Counted from the first letter of the stretch, positions 32,251 to 42,370 are shown. The stretch is 44,584 nt of DNA from Anaerolineae bacterium (GCA_008933735.1 WBUL01000018.1:1-44584); one strand, 5' to 3'. Notes: a model not told the origin generated them from the sequence alone. Translations and numbers: made by a program.

Positions 32251-33048
32251 TTACGGAAGAGTTAGGATTAAAGGTTCGTCGTCCGCAATGGCAATGGTGT
32301 GTTCACAATGGGCACACAGACCGCCATCTTTCATCACCACTGTCCAGTGGTCGTCCAATTCCTGTGTTTCCGGGCTGCCGATGCTGACCATGGGTTCAAT
32401 CGCATAGGTGAGACCCCGTTTGAGCGGCACACTGCGCCACTCTTTTTTCATCCGCCGCCGCAGGCTTTTTTCAGGCCACCAGTTCGGGATAGTCGGTTCT
32501 TCATGCATCGCCCGACCTACCCCATGCCCGGTGTATTCACGGATCACACTGTAGCCCTGGCTTTCTACGTAGGCCTGGATCGCCTTCGCTACGTCGCTGG
32601 TCTGGCTTCCCTGTTTGGAGGCTTCAATCCCTACCAATAACGCCTGGTTTGTCACATCCAGCAGCCGCTGCGCTTCGGGCGTGATTTTCCCCACGCCTAC
32701 CGTAAAAGCAGCATCCCCTACAAAACCCTGGTAATGACAGGCCGTATCAATACTGATCAGGTCACCCTCCTGCAAGATACGATTCCTGCTGGGGATTCCG
32801 TGCACCAATTCTTCGTTAATACAGGCGGTAATCACCGCTGGAAACGGGTGCGGGCTATGCGGAGGGTAACCTAAAAAGGCCGGACGAGCTTTATGTTTTT
32901 CAAAAAAGCGGGCCGCTATCTGGTCCAAATCCCAGGTGCTGACACCGGGTTTAATAGCTGCCTTCATTGCTTCCAGCGCGTGCGCGACCAGACGACCTGC
33001 TTCACGCATTGTATTGAGTTCCGCCGCGTTCTTCAGGTGAATCGCCAT
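32251..33048 (-). CDS. map: Methionine aminopeptidase, type I
   Basis: Map removes the initiator Met from new proteins. The 265-residue enzyme keeps the metal ligands: Asp in DTACHYQGFVGDAA (two Asp), His in GHGVGRAMHEE, Glu in AIEPMV and the final Glu in EHTIAI. Between MHEEPTIPN and the AIEPMV strand is a longer, basic segment (WWPEKSLRRRMKKEWRSV) than usual. The ATG overlaps the adk TAA (TAATG). It lies in the spc block after adk. Confidence 0.95.
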   Translation of the reverse strand: MAIHLKNAAELNTMREAGRLVAHALEAMKAAIKPGVSTWDLDQIAARFFEKHKARPAFLGYPPHSPHPFPAVITACINEELVHGIPSRNRILQEGDLISIDTACHYQGFVGDAAFTVGVGKITPEAQRLLDVTNQALLVGIEASKQGSQTSDVAKAIQAYVESQGYSVIREYTGHGVGRAMHEEPTIPNWWPEKSLRRRMKKEWRSVPLKRGLTYAIEPMVSIGSPETQELDDHWTVVMKDGGLCAHCEHTIAIADDEPLILTLP

Positions 33049-33716
33049 TACTTCGCTTCTTCAACTGCCTGGATTAACGACTGAGCGACCGCTTCAATCC
33101 GTTGGCTGGCATCAATTTTTTTCACCAGCCCCTGGACGGTGTAGTATTCAATCAGCGGGACCGTTTCTTTGAAGTACAGGTCGATTCGCTTTTCAACGGA
33201 TTCCCGGTAGTCATCTTCACGCTGAATTAATGGCTGCCCGTCCACATCATCGACCCAGACCCCATCTTTTTTATTAAGGGGCTGGTTGAAGTAAATGTTG
33301 TAGACCCGCGATTTATCCTGTGAATAGCGGCGGCCTTCTGCACGCATGATAGCAATTTCGCGGTCAAGTTCCAGCACCGGGACAATGACGATTCGCTGAT
33401 TACGTTCGGCCAGTTTTTTATCCAGCCATTCAGCCTGCACGACATTGCGCGGGTAGCCGTCGAAAATGACCCCATTTTGGGTGTCCGGCTCCTTCAGCCG
33501 TTCTTCAACCATCCGGTTGGTGATGTCATCCGGGACAAGATTGCCAGCGTTCATAATCGCCTGCACTTCACGGGCGAGCGGGGTATCCTGCGTTTTCATA
33601 GCACGGAATAAATCCCCGGTTGAGACATGGGGGATCCCGAATTTCTCAACCAGGAATTTGGCCTGCGTGCCTTTGCCCGCGCCCTGAACCCCAATGAGAA
33701 CCATGTAAATTCCCAT
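33048..33716 (-). CDS. adk: Adenylate kinase
   Basis: Adk interconverts AMP + ATP and two ADP. The 222-residue protein has P-loop GVQGAGKGTQ (residues 9-18), with Gln in place of the common Pro, STGDLFR, and DGYPRN (the AMP-binding turn). The lid segment (residues about 128-165) has no Cys4 zinc site and contains YNIYFNQPLNKKDGVWVDDVDGQPLIQREDD. It ends sharing one base with map and lies 15 bases after secY. Confidence 0.95.
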   Translation of the reverse strand: MGIYMVLIGVQGAGKGTQAKFLVEKFGIPHVSTGDLFRAMKTQDTPLAREVQAIMNAGNLVPDDITNRMVEERLKEPDTQNGVIFDGYPRNVVQAEWLDKKLAERNQRIVIVPVLELDREIAIMRAEGRRYSQDKSRVYNIYFNQPLNKKDGVWVDDVDGQPLIQREDDYRESVEKRIDLYFKETVPLIEYYTVQGLVKKIDASQRIEAVAQSLIQAVEEAK

Positions 33717-33731
33717 GTGTGTTCCCTCGCC

Positions 33732-35045
33732 TTAGCGCAGAAAACTGCCGTAATTACGCATCATCAACTGCGCTTCGAGCTGACGCATCGTATCAATCAC
33801 CACACCGACCACGATAATCAACCCGGAGGGGCCAATCACGTTCGCCGGATTGGCGGAAAAGTTCGTCGCCGCCGCCGACCCATAAACAATGCTGATGATA
33901 ATCTGCATCAGACCAGGCAGAATCGCCACAAAACCCAGGAACAGCGCACCAACCAGCGTAATACGCCGGACAATCAACTGAATGTAATCCTGTGTCCGGC
34001 GTCCGGGACGAATACCGGGAATAAAACCGCCGTTCTTTTGCAGATTTTCTGCCAGGTTCTGGTTCTGCATCATGACATCGGTGTAGAAATAGGTAAAACC
34101 GACCACCATAAAGAAGTAGATCGTCCAGTACCAGAATCCGTTTGGACTGCTCAGGTTATCGATGATCCAGTTAGTGACGCTGCCATCAGGCAGAAACTGG
34201 GCGATAATGCCGGGGAAGGTGATGATTGACTGCGCGAAGATCAGGGGAATCATACCCGCCTGATTCACTCGCAGCGGTATATGGGTGCTTTGCCCCCCAT
34301 ATACACGGCGTCCACGTACCCGCTTCCCATATTGCACGGGAATACGCCGTACCCCTTCATTGATGTATACAATCACCAGCACGGTGATGAGGGTCAGCGC
34401 CACAAAGGATACAAGATTAAAGACAAAGCGCGTTTCCAGCAGACTCGCCAGGGAGGACGGCGCACGAGCAACGATGCCAGCAAAAATGATGATCGAGATA
34501 CCGTTCCCGATCCCCTGCTCAGTAATCAATTCGCCTAACCAGATGGCAAACATCGTTCCGGCGGTCATCGTCAGCACCACCGAGGCCGTAACCAGAAAAT
34601 CATCCCCGAACCCCGGAATTAAATCGCCGCCCTGAATCTGTGACTGGAACAGGTTAATCTGACCGAACGCCTGAAGCATTGCCATCGGAATGGCAAGATA
34701 GTAGGTGTACTGGTTGATTTTGTCCTGTCCGCCGGGTTCGCGGGCAATCGCTTCCAGGCGAGGGATAATCGGGATGAGCAGTTGCAGGATAATCGAGGCG
34801 GTAATATACGGGTAAACGCCGTTCGCAATAACACTAAAGTTTCTCACCGCGCCGCCCGACAGCAGGTTGAGCACGCTCAGCAAACCGCCCTCGTCATTCT
34901 CAAAGAGATCACGAATCAGTTCGCGGTCCACGCCCGGAACCGAGACGTGGGACACGAACTGATAAATGATAAGAATGAAAATGGTGAACAAAATTTTGCG
35001 GCGTAAATCGGGCAGCCGCAGGGCATTTTGTGCCGCTTCAATCAT
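33732..35045 (-). CDS. secY: Preprotein translocase subunit SecY
   Basis: SecY forms the protein-conducting channel of the Sec pathway. The 437-residue membrane protein has about ten membrane segments and family motifs PGVDRELI, GISIIIFAGI, GGQSTHIPLRVNQAGMIPLIFAQ and the C-terminal IVVGVVIDTMRQLEAQLMMRNYGSFL. It lies 13 bases after rplO, the usual spc position. Confidence 0.97.
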   Translation of the reverse strand: MIEAAQNALRLPDLRRKILFTIFILIIYQFVSHVSVPGVDRELIRDLFENDEGGLLSVLNLLSGGAVRNFSVIANGVYPYITASIILQLLIPIIPRLEAIAREPGGQDKINQYTYYLAIPMAMLQAFGQINLFQSQIQGGDLIPGFGDDFLVTASVVLTMTAGTMFAIWLGELITEQGIGNGISIIIFAGIVARAPSSLASLLETRFVFNLVSFVALTLITVLVIVYINEGVRRIPVQYGKRVRGRRVYGGQSTHIPLRVNQAGMIPLIFAQSIITFPGIIAQFLPDGSVTNWIIDNLSSPNGFWYWTIYFFMVVGFTYFYTDVMMQNQNLAENLQKNGGFIPGIRPGRRTQDYIQLIVRRITLVGALFLGFVAILPGLMQIIISIVYGSAAATNFSANPANVIGPSGLIIVVGVVIDTMRQLEAQLMMRNYGSFLR

Positions 35046-35058
35046 CGGAGTTCACCTT

Positions 35059-35592
35059 TCACTTTTTGCTGGCCTGAGCGCGAAGCGCTTCGATGACCTC
35101 TTTGCGCGGGCGTTTGACCGTTGCCTGAGCACCAGTCAGCAGGTAATCCATCTTAGAGATACTGCCGCCTGCTTTTTCGATTTTTTCCTGAGCGCTTTTT
35201 GTGAACCGGTGCGCCTGGAGATCAAATTTGGCACTCACATCGCCGCGTCCCAGAATGACCACTGGCTCATTCGCGTCACGGATCAGACCTTTTTCCGCCA
35301 TCTCAACGGGGGTGATGGCCCCACCTTCAGGAAAACGCTCCTGGAGTCTATCCAGGTTCACTTCCTGATGCAGAACGCGGAACACATTGGTAAACCCGCG
35401 TTTAAATGGCAAACGACGTACAAGGGGTAACTGTCCACCCTCAAAGTAGGGGGCTTTTGCGCCGCCCTTACGGGCCTTCTGCCCCTTAGTACCGCGCCCT
35501 GCTGTTTTCCCTTGCCCGGCGGCTGGGCCGCGCCCTACGCGCCGTTTGCGTTTGCGCGATCCCTCTGCGGGATGCAGATCACTGATTTTCAT
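35059..35592 (-). CDS. rplO: 50S ribosomal protein L15
   Basis: L15 joins late in 50S assembly. ATG 35592 (MKISDLHPAEGSRKRKRRVGRG) is preferred over one eight codons upstream because GAGGG precedes it. The Gly/Arg-rich N-terminus GRGPAAGQGKTAGRGTKGQKARKGG is typical, followed by FEGGQLPLVRRLPFKRGF. Length is 177 residues. It starts 4 bases after rpmD. Confidence 0.96.
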   Translation of the reverse strand: MKISDLHPAEGSRKRKRRVGRGPAAGQGKTAGRGTKGQKARKGGAKAPYFEGGQLPLVRRLPFKRGFTNVFRVLHQEVNLDRLQERFPEGGAITPVEMAEKGLIRDANEPVVILGRGDVSAKFDLQAHRFTKSAQEKIEKAGGSISKMDYLLTGAQATVKRPRKEVIEALRAQASKK

Positions 35593-35596
35593 GGTT

Positions 35597-35794
35597 TTAG
35601 CCCTCGACCTCTTCAACGGTCAGCAGATACTGTACCTGATGAATCATACCGCGTATAGCAGGGGTATCTACATGCTCAACCGTTTGGTGCATTCGATGAA
35701 GACCCAGCGCCTTGACGGTCGCACGATGCTTCCGAAGTGTGCCGATCACGCTCCGAGTGAGCGTAATCCGCAGTTTTTTCTGCTGTTCACTCAT
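35597..35794 (-). CDS. rpmD: 50S ribosomal protein L30
   Basis: The 65-residue protein from ATG 35794 reads [56 protein letters not shown], matching L30, a small 50S protein. The upstream open frame belongs to rpsE antisense context and is not part of it. It overlaps the rpsE 3' end by 8 bases. Confidence 0.93.
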   Translation of the reverse strand: MSEQQKKLRITLTRSVIGTLRKHRATVKALGLHRMHQTVEHVDTPAIRGMIHQVQYLLTVEEVEG

Positions 35795-36326
35795 TCTTAC
35801 GTCTCCGTTCCCAGAAGGGGCGGACATCGTTGATGTCTTTACCTCGCATTTCGGCCAGCGACTGAATATCCTGCAACTGACACAGTGCGTCGAAAGTTGC
35901 AAACGCGATATTCAGGATGTTGTTGCTGCCCTTGCTTTTACTCAGAACATCACGCACGCCTGCTGCTTCCAACACGGCACGCACCGCACCACCCGCAATC
36001 ACTCCGGTGCCGGGGGCGGCTGGCTTCAGGAAAACGCGTGCGCCGCCGCAGCGCCCTTCGACTTCGTGCGGGATGGTAGAGCCAGCCAATGACACACGAG
36101 CCATTGTCTTGCGACCTTTTTCGTTGCCTTTGCGGATGCTGTCCGGGACACCTCGCGATTTCCCCACGCCAACACCCACTCGACCGTTATTGTCACCAAC
36201 GACAACGGTCGTACGGAAAGCAAAGCGCCGACCTCCCTTGACCACTTTAGCAACACGGGTAATGTCGATGACGCGCTCATCCAGTTCTTCACGTTCCTCA
36301 CGGCGACGTGCTTCTCTTCTTCCCAT
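35787..36326 (-). CDS. rpsE: 30S ribosomal protein S5
   Basis: S5 lies at the mRNA entrance and helps decoding accuracy. The 179-residue protein has [47 protein letters not shown], then a [36 protein letters not shown] core. It follows rplR by 16 bases. Confidence 0.97.
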   Translation of the reverse strand: MGRREARRREEREELDERVIDITRVAKVVKGGRRFAFRTTVVVGDNNGRVGVGVGKSRGVPDSIRKGNEKGRKTMARVSLAGSTIPHEVEGRCGGARVFLKPAAPGTGVIAGGAVRAVLEAAGVRDVLSKSKGSNNILNIAFATFDALCQLQDIQSLAEMRGKDINDVRPFWERRRKNE

Positions 36327-36342
36327 TCCTCAACCTCTCCGG

Positions 36343-36708
36343 CTAGAACTCTAAGCCTGCTTCACGTGCACCGTCGGCAAGTTCTTTGACGCGCCCATGA
36401 TACTGGTAGCCACCCCGGTCAAACACAACACTAGTGACACCCGCTGTTTTGGCGCGTTCGCCAACCACTTTACCAACAATGCGGGCGGCTTCGCGTTTGG
36501 TCTTGCCTTCAATCAGCTTTTCCACTTCTGGGTCAATCGTCGAAGCGGAAACCAGCGTGTGCCCCTTGTCATCATCAATGACCTGGGCGTAAATATTCAC
36601 CAGGCTGCGATACACATTCAGGCGAGGCCGTTCGGCAGTGCCATGAATCTTGACGCGCACACGGTGATGACGTTTGATACGCTGCTCTTGTCTGCTTGCC
36701 TTGCTCAT
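36343..36708 (-). CDS. rplR: 50S ribosomal protein L18
   Basis: L18 binds 5S rRNA and carries it to the large subunit. The 121-residue protein has [40 protein letters not shown] and the conserved end [26 protein letters not shown]. Its ATG overlaps the rplF stop by 4 bases. Confidence 0.97.
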   Translation of the reverse strand: MSKASRQEQRIKRHHRVRVKIHGTAERPRLNVYRSLVNIYAQVIDDDKGHTLVSASTIDPEVEKLIEGKTKREAARIVGKVVGERAKTAGVTSVVFDRGGYQYHGRVKELADGAREAGLEF

Positions 36709-37253
36709 GCTTTACCTGTTTTACCTGCCTTCCGAATGATATGTTCGCCACGATAGCGAATCCCTTTGCCCTGATAGGGTTCGGGTGGACGCTGTTTGCG
36801 GATGAACGCAGCCATCTCGCCAACTTCCTGCTTGTTGATCCCTCTCACGATGATGACCTGCCCACGAGAATCTGACGGAACTTCAAAGCTCATATCAGCC
36901 CTGGGTTCAACGACAATCTCGTGCGAATAGCCCACATTCAGGACAAGGTTTTTGCCTTTGACTTCGGCCTTGTAGCCCACACCCTGAATCTCCAGGATAA
37001 TTTCAAAGCCCTTGGACACACCTTCTACCATATTGTTCAGCAGTGCACGGGTCAGTCCATGCAGCGCACGGTGACGACGATCATCGGTGGGGCGGGTAAC
37101 GACAAGTTCATTCCCTTCCTGACGGATGTTCATGTCCGGGTCGAACGAACCATTCAGCTCGCCCTTTTGTCCTTTCACAGTCACGGCATGGCCGTCAATT
37201 TTGACGGTCACACCCGCAGGCAAAGGGATCGGTTTTTTACCAATACGAGACAT
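36705..37253 (-). CDS. rplF: 50S ribosomal protein L6
   Basis: L6 lies near the factor-binding site of the 50S subunit. The 182-residue protein starts [33 protein letters not shown] and has the C-terminal [26 protein letters not shown]. An 89-base gap carrying a three-tier hairpin lies between it and rpsH. Confidence 0.97.
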   Translation of the reverse strand: MSRIGKKPIPLPAGVTVKIDGHAVTVKGQKGELNGSFDPDMNIRQEGNELVVTRPTDDRRHRALHGLTRALLNNMVEGVSKGFEIILEIQGVGYKAEVKGKNLVLNVGYSHEIVVEPRADMSFEVPSDSRGQVIIVRGINKQEVGEMAAFIRKQRPPEPYQGKGIRYRGEHIIRKAGKTGKA

Positions 37254-37272
37254 AATCCTCTACCTTTCATGA

Positions 37273-37334
37273 GCTGCACGCTTGACGCCTTATCCCTGCC
37301 ACTAGGCAGGCACGGAAGTACGTCAATGTGCAGC
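37273..37334 (-). ncRNA. Three-tier hairpin between rpsH and rplF, candidate regulatory RNA element
   Basis: The mRNA-sense strand folds as three nested perfect stems: outer GCTGCAC/GTGCAGC (7 bp, 37273-37279 with 37328-37334), middle TTGACG/CGTCAA (6 bp, 37282-37287 with 37321-37326) and terminal CCTGCC/GGCAGG (6 bp) with loop TAGT, with asymmetric internal loops between. It starts 8 bases after the rpsH stop and ends about 12 bases before the rplF ribosome site. No T-tract follows, so it is not a terminator. It may be a ribosomal-protein or RNase site. Confidence 0.6.
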
Positions 37335-37342
37335 CGTTTGTC

Positions 37343-37744
37343 CTAGTAGATATAGCACAACACCTCGCCGCCAGTACCACGACGACGGGCATCCTGTCCG
37401 GTCATCACCCCCTGATTGGTCGTCAGGATGGAAATGCCCATGCCGCTCAGCACCCAGGGAATATCCTGCTTCCCTACGTACACCCGGCGTCCGGGTTTGC
37501 TCACGCGCTCCAGCCCCGTAATCACCGCACGCCGCTGGCGGCGCGGGCCGTAGTACTTGAGCTTCAGCACGATTTCCGGCGGAAAATTATCGGTCACTGT
37601 ATAGTCTTCGATGTATCCTTCTTCTTTGAGGATACGCGCAATCTCAACCTTAATTTTTGAACGCGGAATTGAGACCTCGGCTTTACCCCTTAGCAGGGCG
37701 TTGCGTACCCGGGTCAGCATATCCGCGATAGGATCATTAACCAT
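37343..37744 (-). CDS. rpsH: 30S ribosomal protein S8
   Basis: S8 binds the 16S rRNA central domain and in Escherichia coli represses the spc operon. The 133-residue protein has DPIADMLTRVRNALLRGKAEVSIPRSKIK and ends GVMTGQDARRRGTGGEVLCYIY, both typical. It lies 9 bases after rpsN. Confidence 0.97.
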   Translation of the reverse strand: MVNDPIADMLTRVRNALLRGKAEVSIPRSKIKVEIARILKEEGYIEDYTVTDNFPPEIVLKLKYYGPRRQRRAVITGLERVSKPGRRVYVGKQDIPWVLSGMGISILTTNQGVMTGQDARRRGTGGEVLCYIY

Positions 37745-37753
37745 GATGTCCCC

Positions 37754-37960
37754 TTACCAACTCGACTTCACAACACCCGGAATTTTGCCTTGCAGGGCAA
37801 GTTCACGGAAGTGAATCCGGCACAGTCCAAATCGACGCATATACCCATGGGGACGCCCACAGACTTTCCCGGAATTTGGATCCACAAACTGACAGCGATT
37901 GCGAACCCGCACCTTGTACTTGCGATTTTTTTCGCGTGCGACCAGGCTCTTTTTAGCCAT
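37754..37960 (-). CDS. rpsN: 30S ribosomal protein S14, zinc type, variant finger
   Basis: S14 is at the top of the 30S head. The 68-residue length and zinc ligands mark the type Z form, but the finger differs from the standard C-x2-C-x12-C-x2-C: ligands are C23, C34, C47 and H50. An 8-residue insertion (FVDPNSGK) separates the first two Cys, and the last Cys is replaced by His (CRIHFRELA). The rest ([13 protein letters not shown]-like IPGVVKSSW) is typical. Gaps to its neighbours are 4 and 9 bases. Confidence 0.93.
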   Translation of the reverse strand: MAKKSLVAREKNRKYKVRVRNRCQFVDPNSGKVCGRPHGYMRRFGLCRIHFRELALQGKIPGVVKSSW

Positions 37961-37964
37961 ACAA

Positions 37965-38510
37965 CTACGACTCCTTAAACGGGAACTTCAACAGTCTCAG
38001 CAGGCGCAGTGCCTCTTCATCGGTCTGAGCGGTGGTTACGATGGAGACTTCCATTCCACGTACCTTGTCAATTTTGTCGTACTGGATTTCCGGGAAGATC
38101 AGTTGTTCCCGCAGGCCCAGCGTAAAATTGCCACGTCCATCAAACCCACGCACCGCCAGCCCTTGAAAGTCACGGGTACGCGGCAGCGCGACGTTGATGA
38201 GGCGGTCAAGCATCGACCACATCCGTTCACCACGCAGCGTGACTTTGACGCCAATCGAACGGCCTTCGCGCAGTTTGAAGTTCGCAACGCTGCGGCGGGC
38301 CTTCGTGACGACCGGTTTTTGCCCGGTAATCAGGGTCAGGTCAGCCACCGCGCCATCCAGCGATTTGGGGTTGTCAATCGCTTCCCCAACGCCAATGTTG
38401 ACGACCAACTTCACAATGCGCGGCACCTGCATGATGTTTGCGTACTGGAACTCTTTGAAGAGCACCGGTACAACTTCGCTTCGATAGAATTCCTGTAAGC
38501 GATGTGCCAT
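37965..38510 (-). CDS. rplE: 50S ribosomal protein L5
   Basis: L5 binds 5S rRNA and contacts the P-site tRNA. The 181-residue protein has [55 protein letters not shown] and the [24 protein letters not shown] region. It follows rplX by 14 bases. Confidence 0.97.
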   Translation of the reverse strand: MAHRLQEFYRSEVVPVLFKEFQYANIMQVPRIVKLVVNIGVGEAIDNPKSLDGAVADLTLITGQKPVVTKARRSVANFKLREGRSIGVKVTLRGERMWSMLDRLINVALPRTRDFQGLAVRGFDGRGNFTLGLREQLIFPEIQYDKIDKVRGMEVSIVTTAQTDEEALRLLRLLKFPFKES

Positions 38511-38524
38511 TTCACACTCTCTTC

Positions 38525-38839
38525 TTAGTCAATGTCCGCTTTGCATTTTTTGCACACACGGACTTTCCGGCCTTCCTCATTCACACGGAAACCCACGCGC
38601 GTCTTCTGACTGCACTGGGTACACACCAACATCACGTTGGAGGCATGAATAGGCGCTTCAAATTCGATAATGCCAGCCTGACGAACATTCTGCTGGGCAC
38701 GCTGGTGTTTTTTGACCACATTGACGCGCTCCACCACCACACGGGTGGCTTTGTTGTCCACCCGCAGGACTTCACCGCGCTCGCCCTTGTCTTTGCCGGC
38801 AATTACCTCGACGGTATCACCTGTTTTAATGCGCTGCAT
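38525..38839 (-). CDS. rplX: 50S ribosomal protein L24
   Basis: L24 starts 50S assembly near the tunnel exit. The 104-residue protein has a KOW motif ([26 protein letters not shown]), then [23 protein letters not shown] and two Cys pairs (C-x2-C at VCTQC and VCKKC), a zinc-type tail. It lies 14 bases after rplN. Confidence 0.96.
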   Translation of the reverse strand: MQRIKTGDTVEVIAGKDKGERGEVLRVDNKATRVVVERVNVVKKHQRAQQNVRQAGIIEFEAPIHASNVMLVCTQCSQKTRVGFRVNEEGRKVRVCKKCKADID

Positions 38840-38853
38840 CGTTTTTTCTCCGC

Positions 38854-39225
38854 TTAAAGTGTTTCGGGAGCCAGCGAAACGATTTTCATGAACCCTTTTT
38901 CACGCAGTTCACGCGCAACCGGGCCAAATATACGAGTCCCCAGCGGGTCGGTACTGTCCGTCTTGAGGATCACAGCCGCATTGTCATCAAATTTGATGTA
39001 CGACCCATCCACCCGGCGGTATTCCTTCGCGGTACGGACAATCACCGCCCGCACAATGTCACTTTTCTTGACCTGACCATCAGGGCGGGCTGATTTGACG
39101 GTAGCGACCACAACATCGCCAATATGACCATATCTGGCATTGGAGCTGTTCATGACGCGAATGACCAGCAGCTCACGCGCCCCTGTGTTATCGGCAACAA
39201 CAAGCCGTGATTCATTCTGGATCAT
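38854..39225 (-). CDS. rplN: 50S ribosomal protein L14
   Basis: L14 forms intersubunit bridges near the GTPase centre. The 123-residue protein has [25 protein letters not shown] and [45 protein letters not shown]. The start overlaps the rpsQ stop (ATGA). Confidence 0.97.
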   Translation of the reverse strand: MIQNESRLVVADNTGARELLVIRVMNSSNARYGHIGDVVVATVKSARPDGQVKKSDIVRAVIVRTAKEYRRVDGSYIKFDDNAAVILKTDSTDPLGTRIFGPVARELREKGFMKIVSLAPETL

Positions 39226-39494
39226 TCTACCACTTCCTCAACCACATCCTCACGGCTGACAATCGTTTCGACCGCCCACCGTTTGTGCCTGCTAATGGGA
39301 CGGCTTTCGACAATCCGAACCACATCTCCTATCCGGCACGCATTGTTCTCATCGTGTGCCATGTACTTGCTAGACACACGCACGACCTTACGGTAGATCG
39401 GATGGCGTCGGTTGCGTTCCACCAGCACCACCACCGTCTTATCCATCTTGTCACTGACCACGCGCCCCTGAAGGCGACGGCGCTTGTTAGGCAT
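39222..39494 (-). CDS. rpsQ: 30S ribosomal protein S17
   Basis: S17 binds 16S rRNA early in 30S assembly. The 90-residue protein has [66 protein letters not shown], clear S17 sequence. It overlaps rpmC by 8 bases at its start. Confidence 0.96.
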   Translation of the reverse strand: MPNKRRRLQGRVVSDKMDKTVVVLVERNRRHPIYRKVVRVSSKYMAHDENNACRIGDVVRIVESRPISRHKRWAVETIVSREDVVEEVVE

Positions 39495-39711
39495 TCTTTT
39501 CCTCCTGGACTATTTGCGCCGCCAGTTGACGTTCGCGCAGCACGGTCTTGATGCGTGCCACTTCGCGCCGGACGACTCTGAGGCGGGCGGTGTTTTCCAA
39601 TTGACCGGTGGATTTCTGGAAACGCAGCTTGAACAGTTCTTCCTTGGCTTCGTCCAGTTTTTCCTTGATTTCGCTCTCAGTAAGCTGCCGAATTTCTCTT
39701 GCAGTCGTCAT
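39487..39711 (-). CDS. rpmC: 50S ribosomal protein L29
   Basis: L29 is beside the exit tunnel. The 74-residue helical protein [62 protein letters not shown] is typical. It overlaps the rplP stop (ATGA) at its start and rpsQ by 8 at its end. Confidence 0.95.
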   Translation of the reverse strand: MTTAREIRQLTESEIKEKLDEAKEELFKLRFQKSTGQLENTARLRVVRREVARIKTVLRERQLAAQIVQEEKNA

Positions 39712-40145
39712 GAGACAATCTCCTCACCGGTGATAGGATCGGTTCGCTTAACAAAGCGTGTTTTGATCGGCAGTTTGAATGCTGCCAGTCGCATCGCTTC
39801 ACGGGCCTGATCTTCGGGAACCCCCTTGATTTCAAACATGACACGTCCTGGTCTGACCACAGCGACCCATTTTTCGACTGACCCTTTTCCTTTACCCATG
39901 CGGGTTTCGGCAGGTTTGGCGGTCACAGGTTTGTCGGGGAAGATGCGAATCCAGACTTTCCCGGTGCGGCGCACATAGCGCACCACCGCACGACGACAGG
40001 CCTCAATCTGGCGGCTGTCAATCCAGGCGGGTTCAAGCGCTTGCAGGCCATAATCACCAAAGTTGACGGTGTTTCCCCGGTGCGCCATTCCCCGCATACG
40101 ACCACGCATCTGCTTGCGGTATTTTACCCGTTTTGGCATTAACAT
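39708..40145 (-). CDS. rplP: 50S ribosomal protein L16
   Basis: L16 is placed at the A-site side of the 50S subunit. The 145-residue protein has [76 protein letters not shown] and [12 protein letters not shown]. The first ATG (40145), about 9 bases after AGGAG, is taken. Confidence 0.97.
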   Translation of the reverse strand: MLMPKRVKYRKQMRGRMRGMAHRGNTVNFGDYGLQALEPAWIDSRQIEACRRAVVRYVRRTGKVWIRIFPDKPVTAKPAETRMGKGKGSVEKWVAVVRPGRVMFEIKGVPEDQAREAMRLAAFKLPIKTRFVKRTDPITGEEIVS

Positions 40146-40156
40146 GGTTTTTACTC

Positions 40157-40828
40157 CTACTGACTCACGTATACGTCAGTTGGCTCAGGTTTTTCCATTT
40201 CGGTGAGGATGTCACCTTTGTAAATCCACACCTTGATGCCGATGACGCCGTATCCGGTATATGCCTCGGTTCTGGCAAAATCAATATTAGAACGCAGTGT
40301 ATTGCGCGGAACCCGGCCTTCCATCTGATACTCGGTGCGGGACATTTCCGCCCCACCCAGACGACCCGATACCATGATTTTGACGCCGAGCGCCCCCTGA
40401 CGGAGGGCCTGCCCGATGGCACGTTTCATGGCACGGCTGTGACCAATGCGTTTTTCAAGCTGCATTGCGATATTTTCGCCGACCAGCCGTGCATCCAGGT
40501 CTGGTTTTTCGACTTCTTCAACCTCAACCTTGACCTTTTTGCCAGTGCGGGTTTCCAACGTCTGGCGCAGCTTCTTCACGCTTTCGCCTTTGCGCCCGAT
40601 CACGATCCCCGGTTTAGCGGTGAACACAGTCACCTGCACCTGATTCGGATGGCGTTCGATTTCGACTTTGGAAACACCCGCCGGCTTGAGTTCTTTTTCC
40701 ACAAAGCGGCGAATGTCGAAATCTTCCAGCAGCAGGTCACGGTAACGATTGCCTTCCGCGTACCAGCGTGCATCCCAGTCCCGGTTAATCTTCAGGCGGA
40801 ACCCAATTGGGTGAATTTTACGCCCCAT
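40157..40828 (-). CDS. rpsC: 30S ribosomal protein S3
   Basis: S3 lines the mRNA entry tunnel. The 223-residue protein begins [26 protein letters not shown] and carries a KH domain with [13 protein letters not shown]; the C-terminal part includes [16 protein letters not shown] [30 protein letters not shown]. It overlaps rplV by 11 bases. Confidence 0.97.
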   Translation of the reverse strand: MGRKIHPIGFRLKINRDWDARWYAEGNRYRDLLLEDFDIRRFVEKELKPAGVSKVEIERHPNQVQVTVFTAKPGIVIGRKGESVKKLRQTLETRTGKKVKVEVEEVEKPDLDARLVGENIAMQLEKRIGHSRAMKRAIGQALRQGALGVKIMVSGRLGGAEMSRTEYQMEGRVPRNTLRSNIDFARTEAYTGYGVIGIKVWIYKGDILTEMEKPEPTDVYVSQ

Positions 40829-41180
40829 CTCTTCTTAACTCCTCAATTTCACGCTCACGCAGCACGAGAGTCAGGTGAGACGAGCGCTTCACACGCGGTT
40901 TGTACCGTCCTCTCGCTCCGGCCTTGACCCGGCGCTGTGACGGGCCTTCATCAGCAAACAACTGCTGGATATATAAGTCCTGGCGGTTGAGTTCAAAATT
41001 TTCTTCGGCGTTGGCAACAGCCGACTCAAGCAATTTATGCAGGTAGCGAGCCCCCTTATGGGGCATAAATTTCAGAACCACCAATGCCTGGTCAGCATCC
41101 ATGCCGCGCACCCGGTCACATACAAGACGAAGTTTTTGCGCGGAAATTGATACATATCGCGCTTTGGCACGGACATCCAT
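40818..41180 (-). CDS. rplV: 50S ribosomal protein L22
   Basis: L22 lines the peptide exit tunnel with a long beta-hairpin. The 120-residue protein has SAQKLRLVCDRVRGMDADQALVVLKFMPHKGARYLHKLLESAVANAEEN and the hairpin KAGARGRYKPRVKRSSHLTLVL. It lies 5 bases after rpsS. Confidence 0.97.
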   Translation of the reverse strand: MDVRAKARYVSISAQKLRLVCDRVRGMDADQALVVLKFMPHKGARYLHKLLESAVANAEENFELNRQDLYIQQLFADEGPSQRRVKAGARGRYKPRVKRSSHLTLVLREREIEELRRDGA

Positions 41181-41185
41181 AGTAC

Positions 41186-41464
41186 TTACTTCCCTTTGGT
41201 CTTCTTTTCCTGGATATGACCCCGGAAGGTGCGTGTCGGCGCGAATTCACCCAGTTTATGACCGACCATATTTTCCGTAATGTAAATCGGCACATGCCGC
41301 CGTCCATCGTGGACAGCAACAGTATGGCCGACCATCTGAGGGAAAATAGTGCTGGCACGGTTCCACGTCCGGATGACCTTCTTCTCGCGGCGTTCATTCA
41401 TCTGCTCAATTTTCTTGAGCAGCTTGGCATCCACATAAGGGCCTTTTTTCAAAGAACGTGACAT
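41186..41464 (-). CDS. rpsS: 30S ribosomal protein S19
   Basis: S19 with S13 forms the head bridge. The 92-residue protein has [68 protein letters not shown], nearly consensus. It lies 18 bases after rplB. Confidence 0.97.
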   Translation of the reverse strand: MSRSLKKGPYVDAKLLKKIEQMNERREKKVIRTWNRASTIFPQMVGHTVAVHDGRRHVPIYITENMVGHKLGEFAPTRTFRGHIQEKKTKGK

Positions 41465-41482
41465 CTTTTAAACCCCTCTGGT

Positions 41483-42319
41483 CTAACGTCTCTTGCCACG
41501 ACGACGGATGATATACTTTTGGGTGACTTTATTGGTACGGGTCGGAACCCCTCTTGCAGGCTTACCCCAGGGCGTTTTTGGTCCGGGCATACCAATCGGA
41601 GAACGACCTTCACCACCACCGTGCGGATGGCTCTTGGGATCCATCGCCGAACCACGTACCGCAGGACGCCAGCCCAGCCACCGACGACGACCCGCTTTAC
41701 CCAGCTTGATGTTGCTATGATCGGTATTACCGACCTGCCCAATAGTCGCCATACACTGGTCATGAACACGGCGCATTTCGCCACTAGGGAGACGGATTAC
41801 TGCGTAACCGCCTTCTTTTGCCAGCAGTTGGGCGGAGGTTCCCGCCGAGCGAACCATCTGACCGCCGCGCCCAGGTTGAAGCTCGATGTTGTGAACCATC
41901 TGACCCACCGGAATATCTTGCAGACGCAGGGCATTCCCCACCGTCAATTCCGCATCCGGGCCATTCATCACTGTCATCCCGACCTTCAGGCCAAGCGGCG
42001 CGATGATATACCGTTTTTCACCATCTTCATAGAGTAACTTGGCAATACGCGCCGAACGATTGGGGTCGTACTCAATGGACACCACCTCGGCTGGAATCCC
42101 CAGTTTGTTCCGTTTGAAATCAATGATCCGGTAGCGGCGTTTGTGACCACCTCCCCGGTGGCGCACGGTCACGCGCCCTGTGTTGTTACGTCCACCCCGT
42201 TTCTTGAGCTCCGTCAGCAGAGATTTTTCGGGTTTAACACCTTTGGTCAATTCCTCAAAGTTGTACCCGGTCATTCCACGACGACCCGCAGAGGTGGGTT
42301 TGTATACCTTTACAGCCAT
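41483..42319 (-). CDS. rplB: 50S ribosomal protein L2
   Basis: L2 is needed for subunit joining and peptidyl transfer. The 278-residue protein has [40 protein letters not shown] and the conserved [28 protein letters not shown] loop with the functionally important His. It lies about 50 bases after rplW. Confidence 0.97.
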   Translation of the reverse strand: MAVKVYKPTSAGRRGMTGYNFEELTKGVKPEKSLLTELKKRGGRNNTGRVTVRHRGGGHKRRYRIIDFKRNKLGIPAEVVSIEYDPNRSARIAKLLYEDGEKRYIIAPLGLKVGMTVMNGPDAELTVGNALRLQDIPVGQMVHNIELQPGRGGQMVRSAGTSAQLLAKEGGYAVIRLPSGEMRRVHDQCMATIGQVGNTDHSNIKLGKAGRRRWLGWRPAVRGSAMDPKSHPHGGGEGRSPIGMPGPKTPWGKPARGVPTRTNKVTQKYIIRRRGKRR

Positions 42320-42370
42320 CTCTTTTACCTCTTAGCCCGCAATAACCCCGGCAGATACGGTTGTCTGCGG

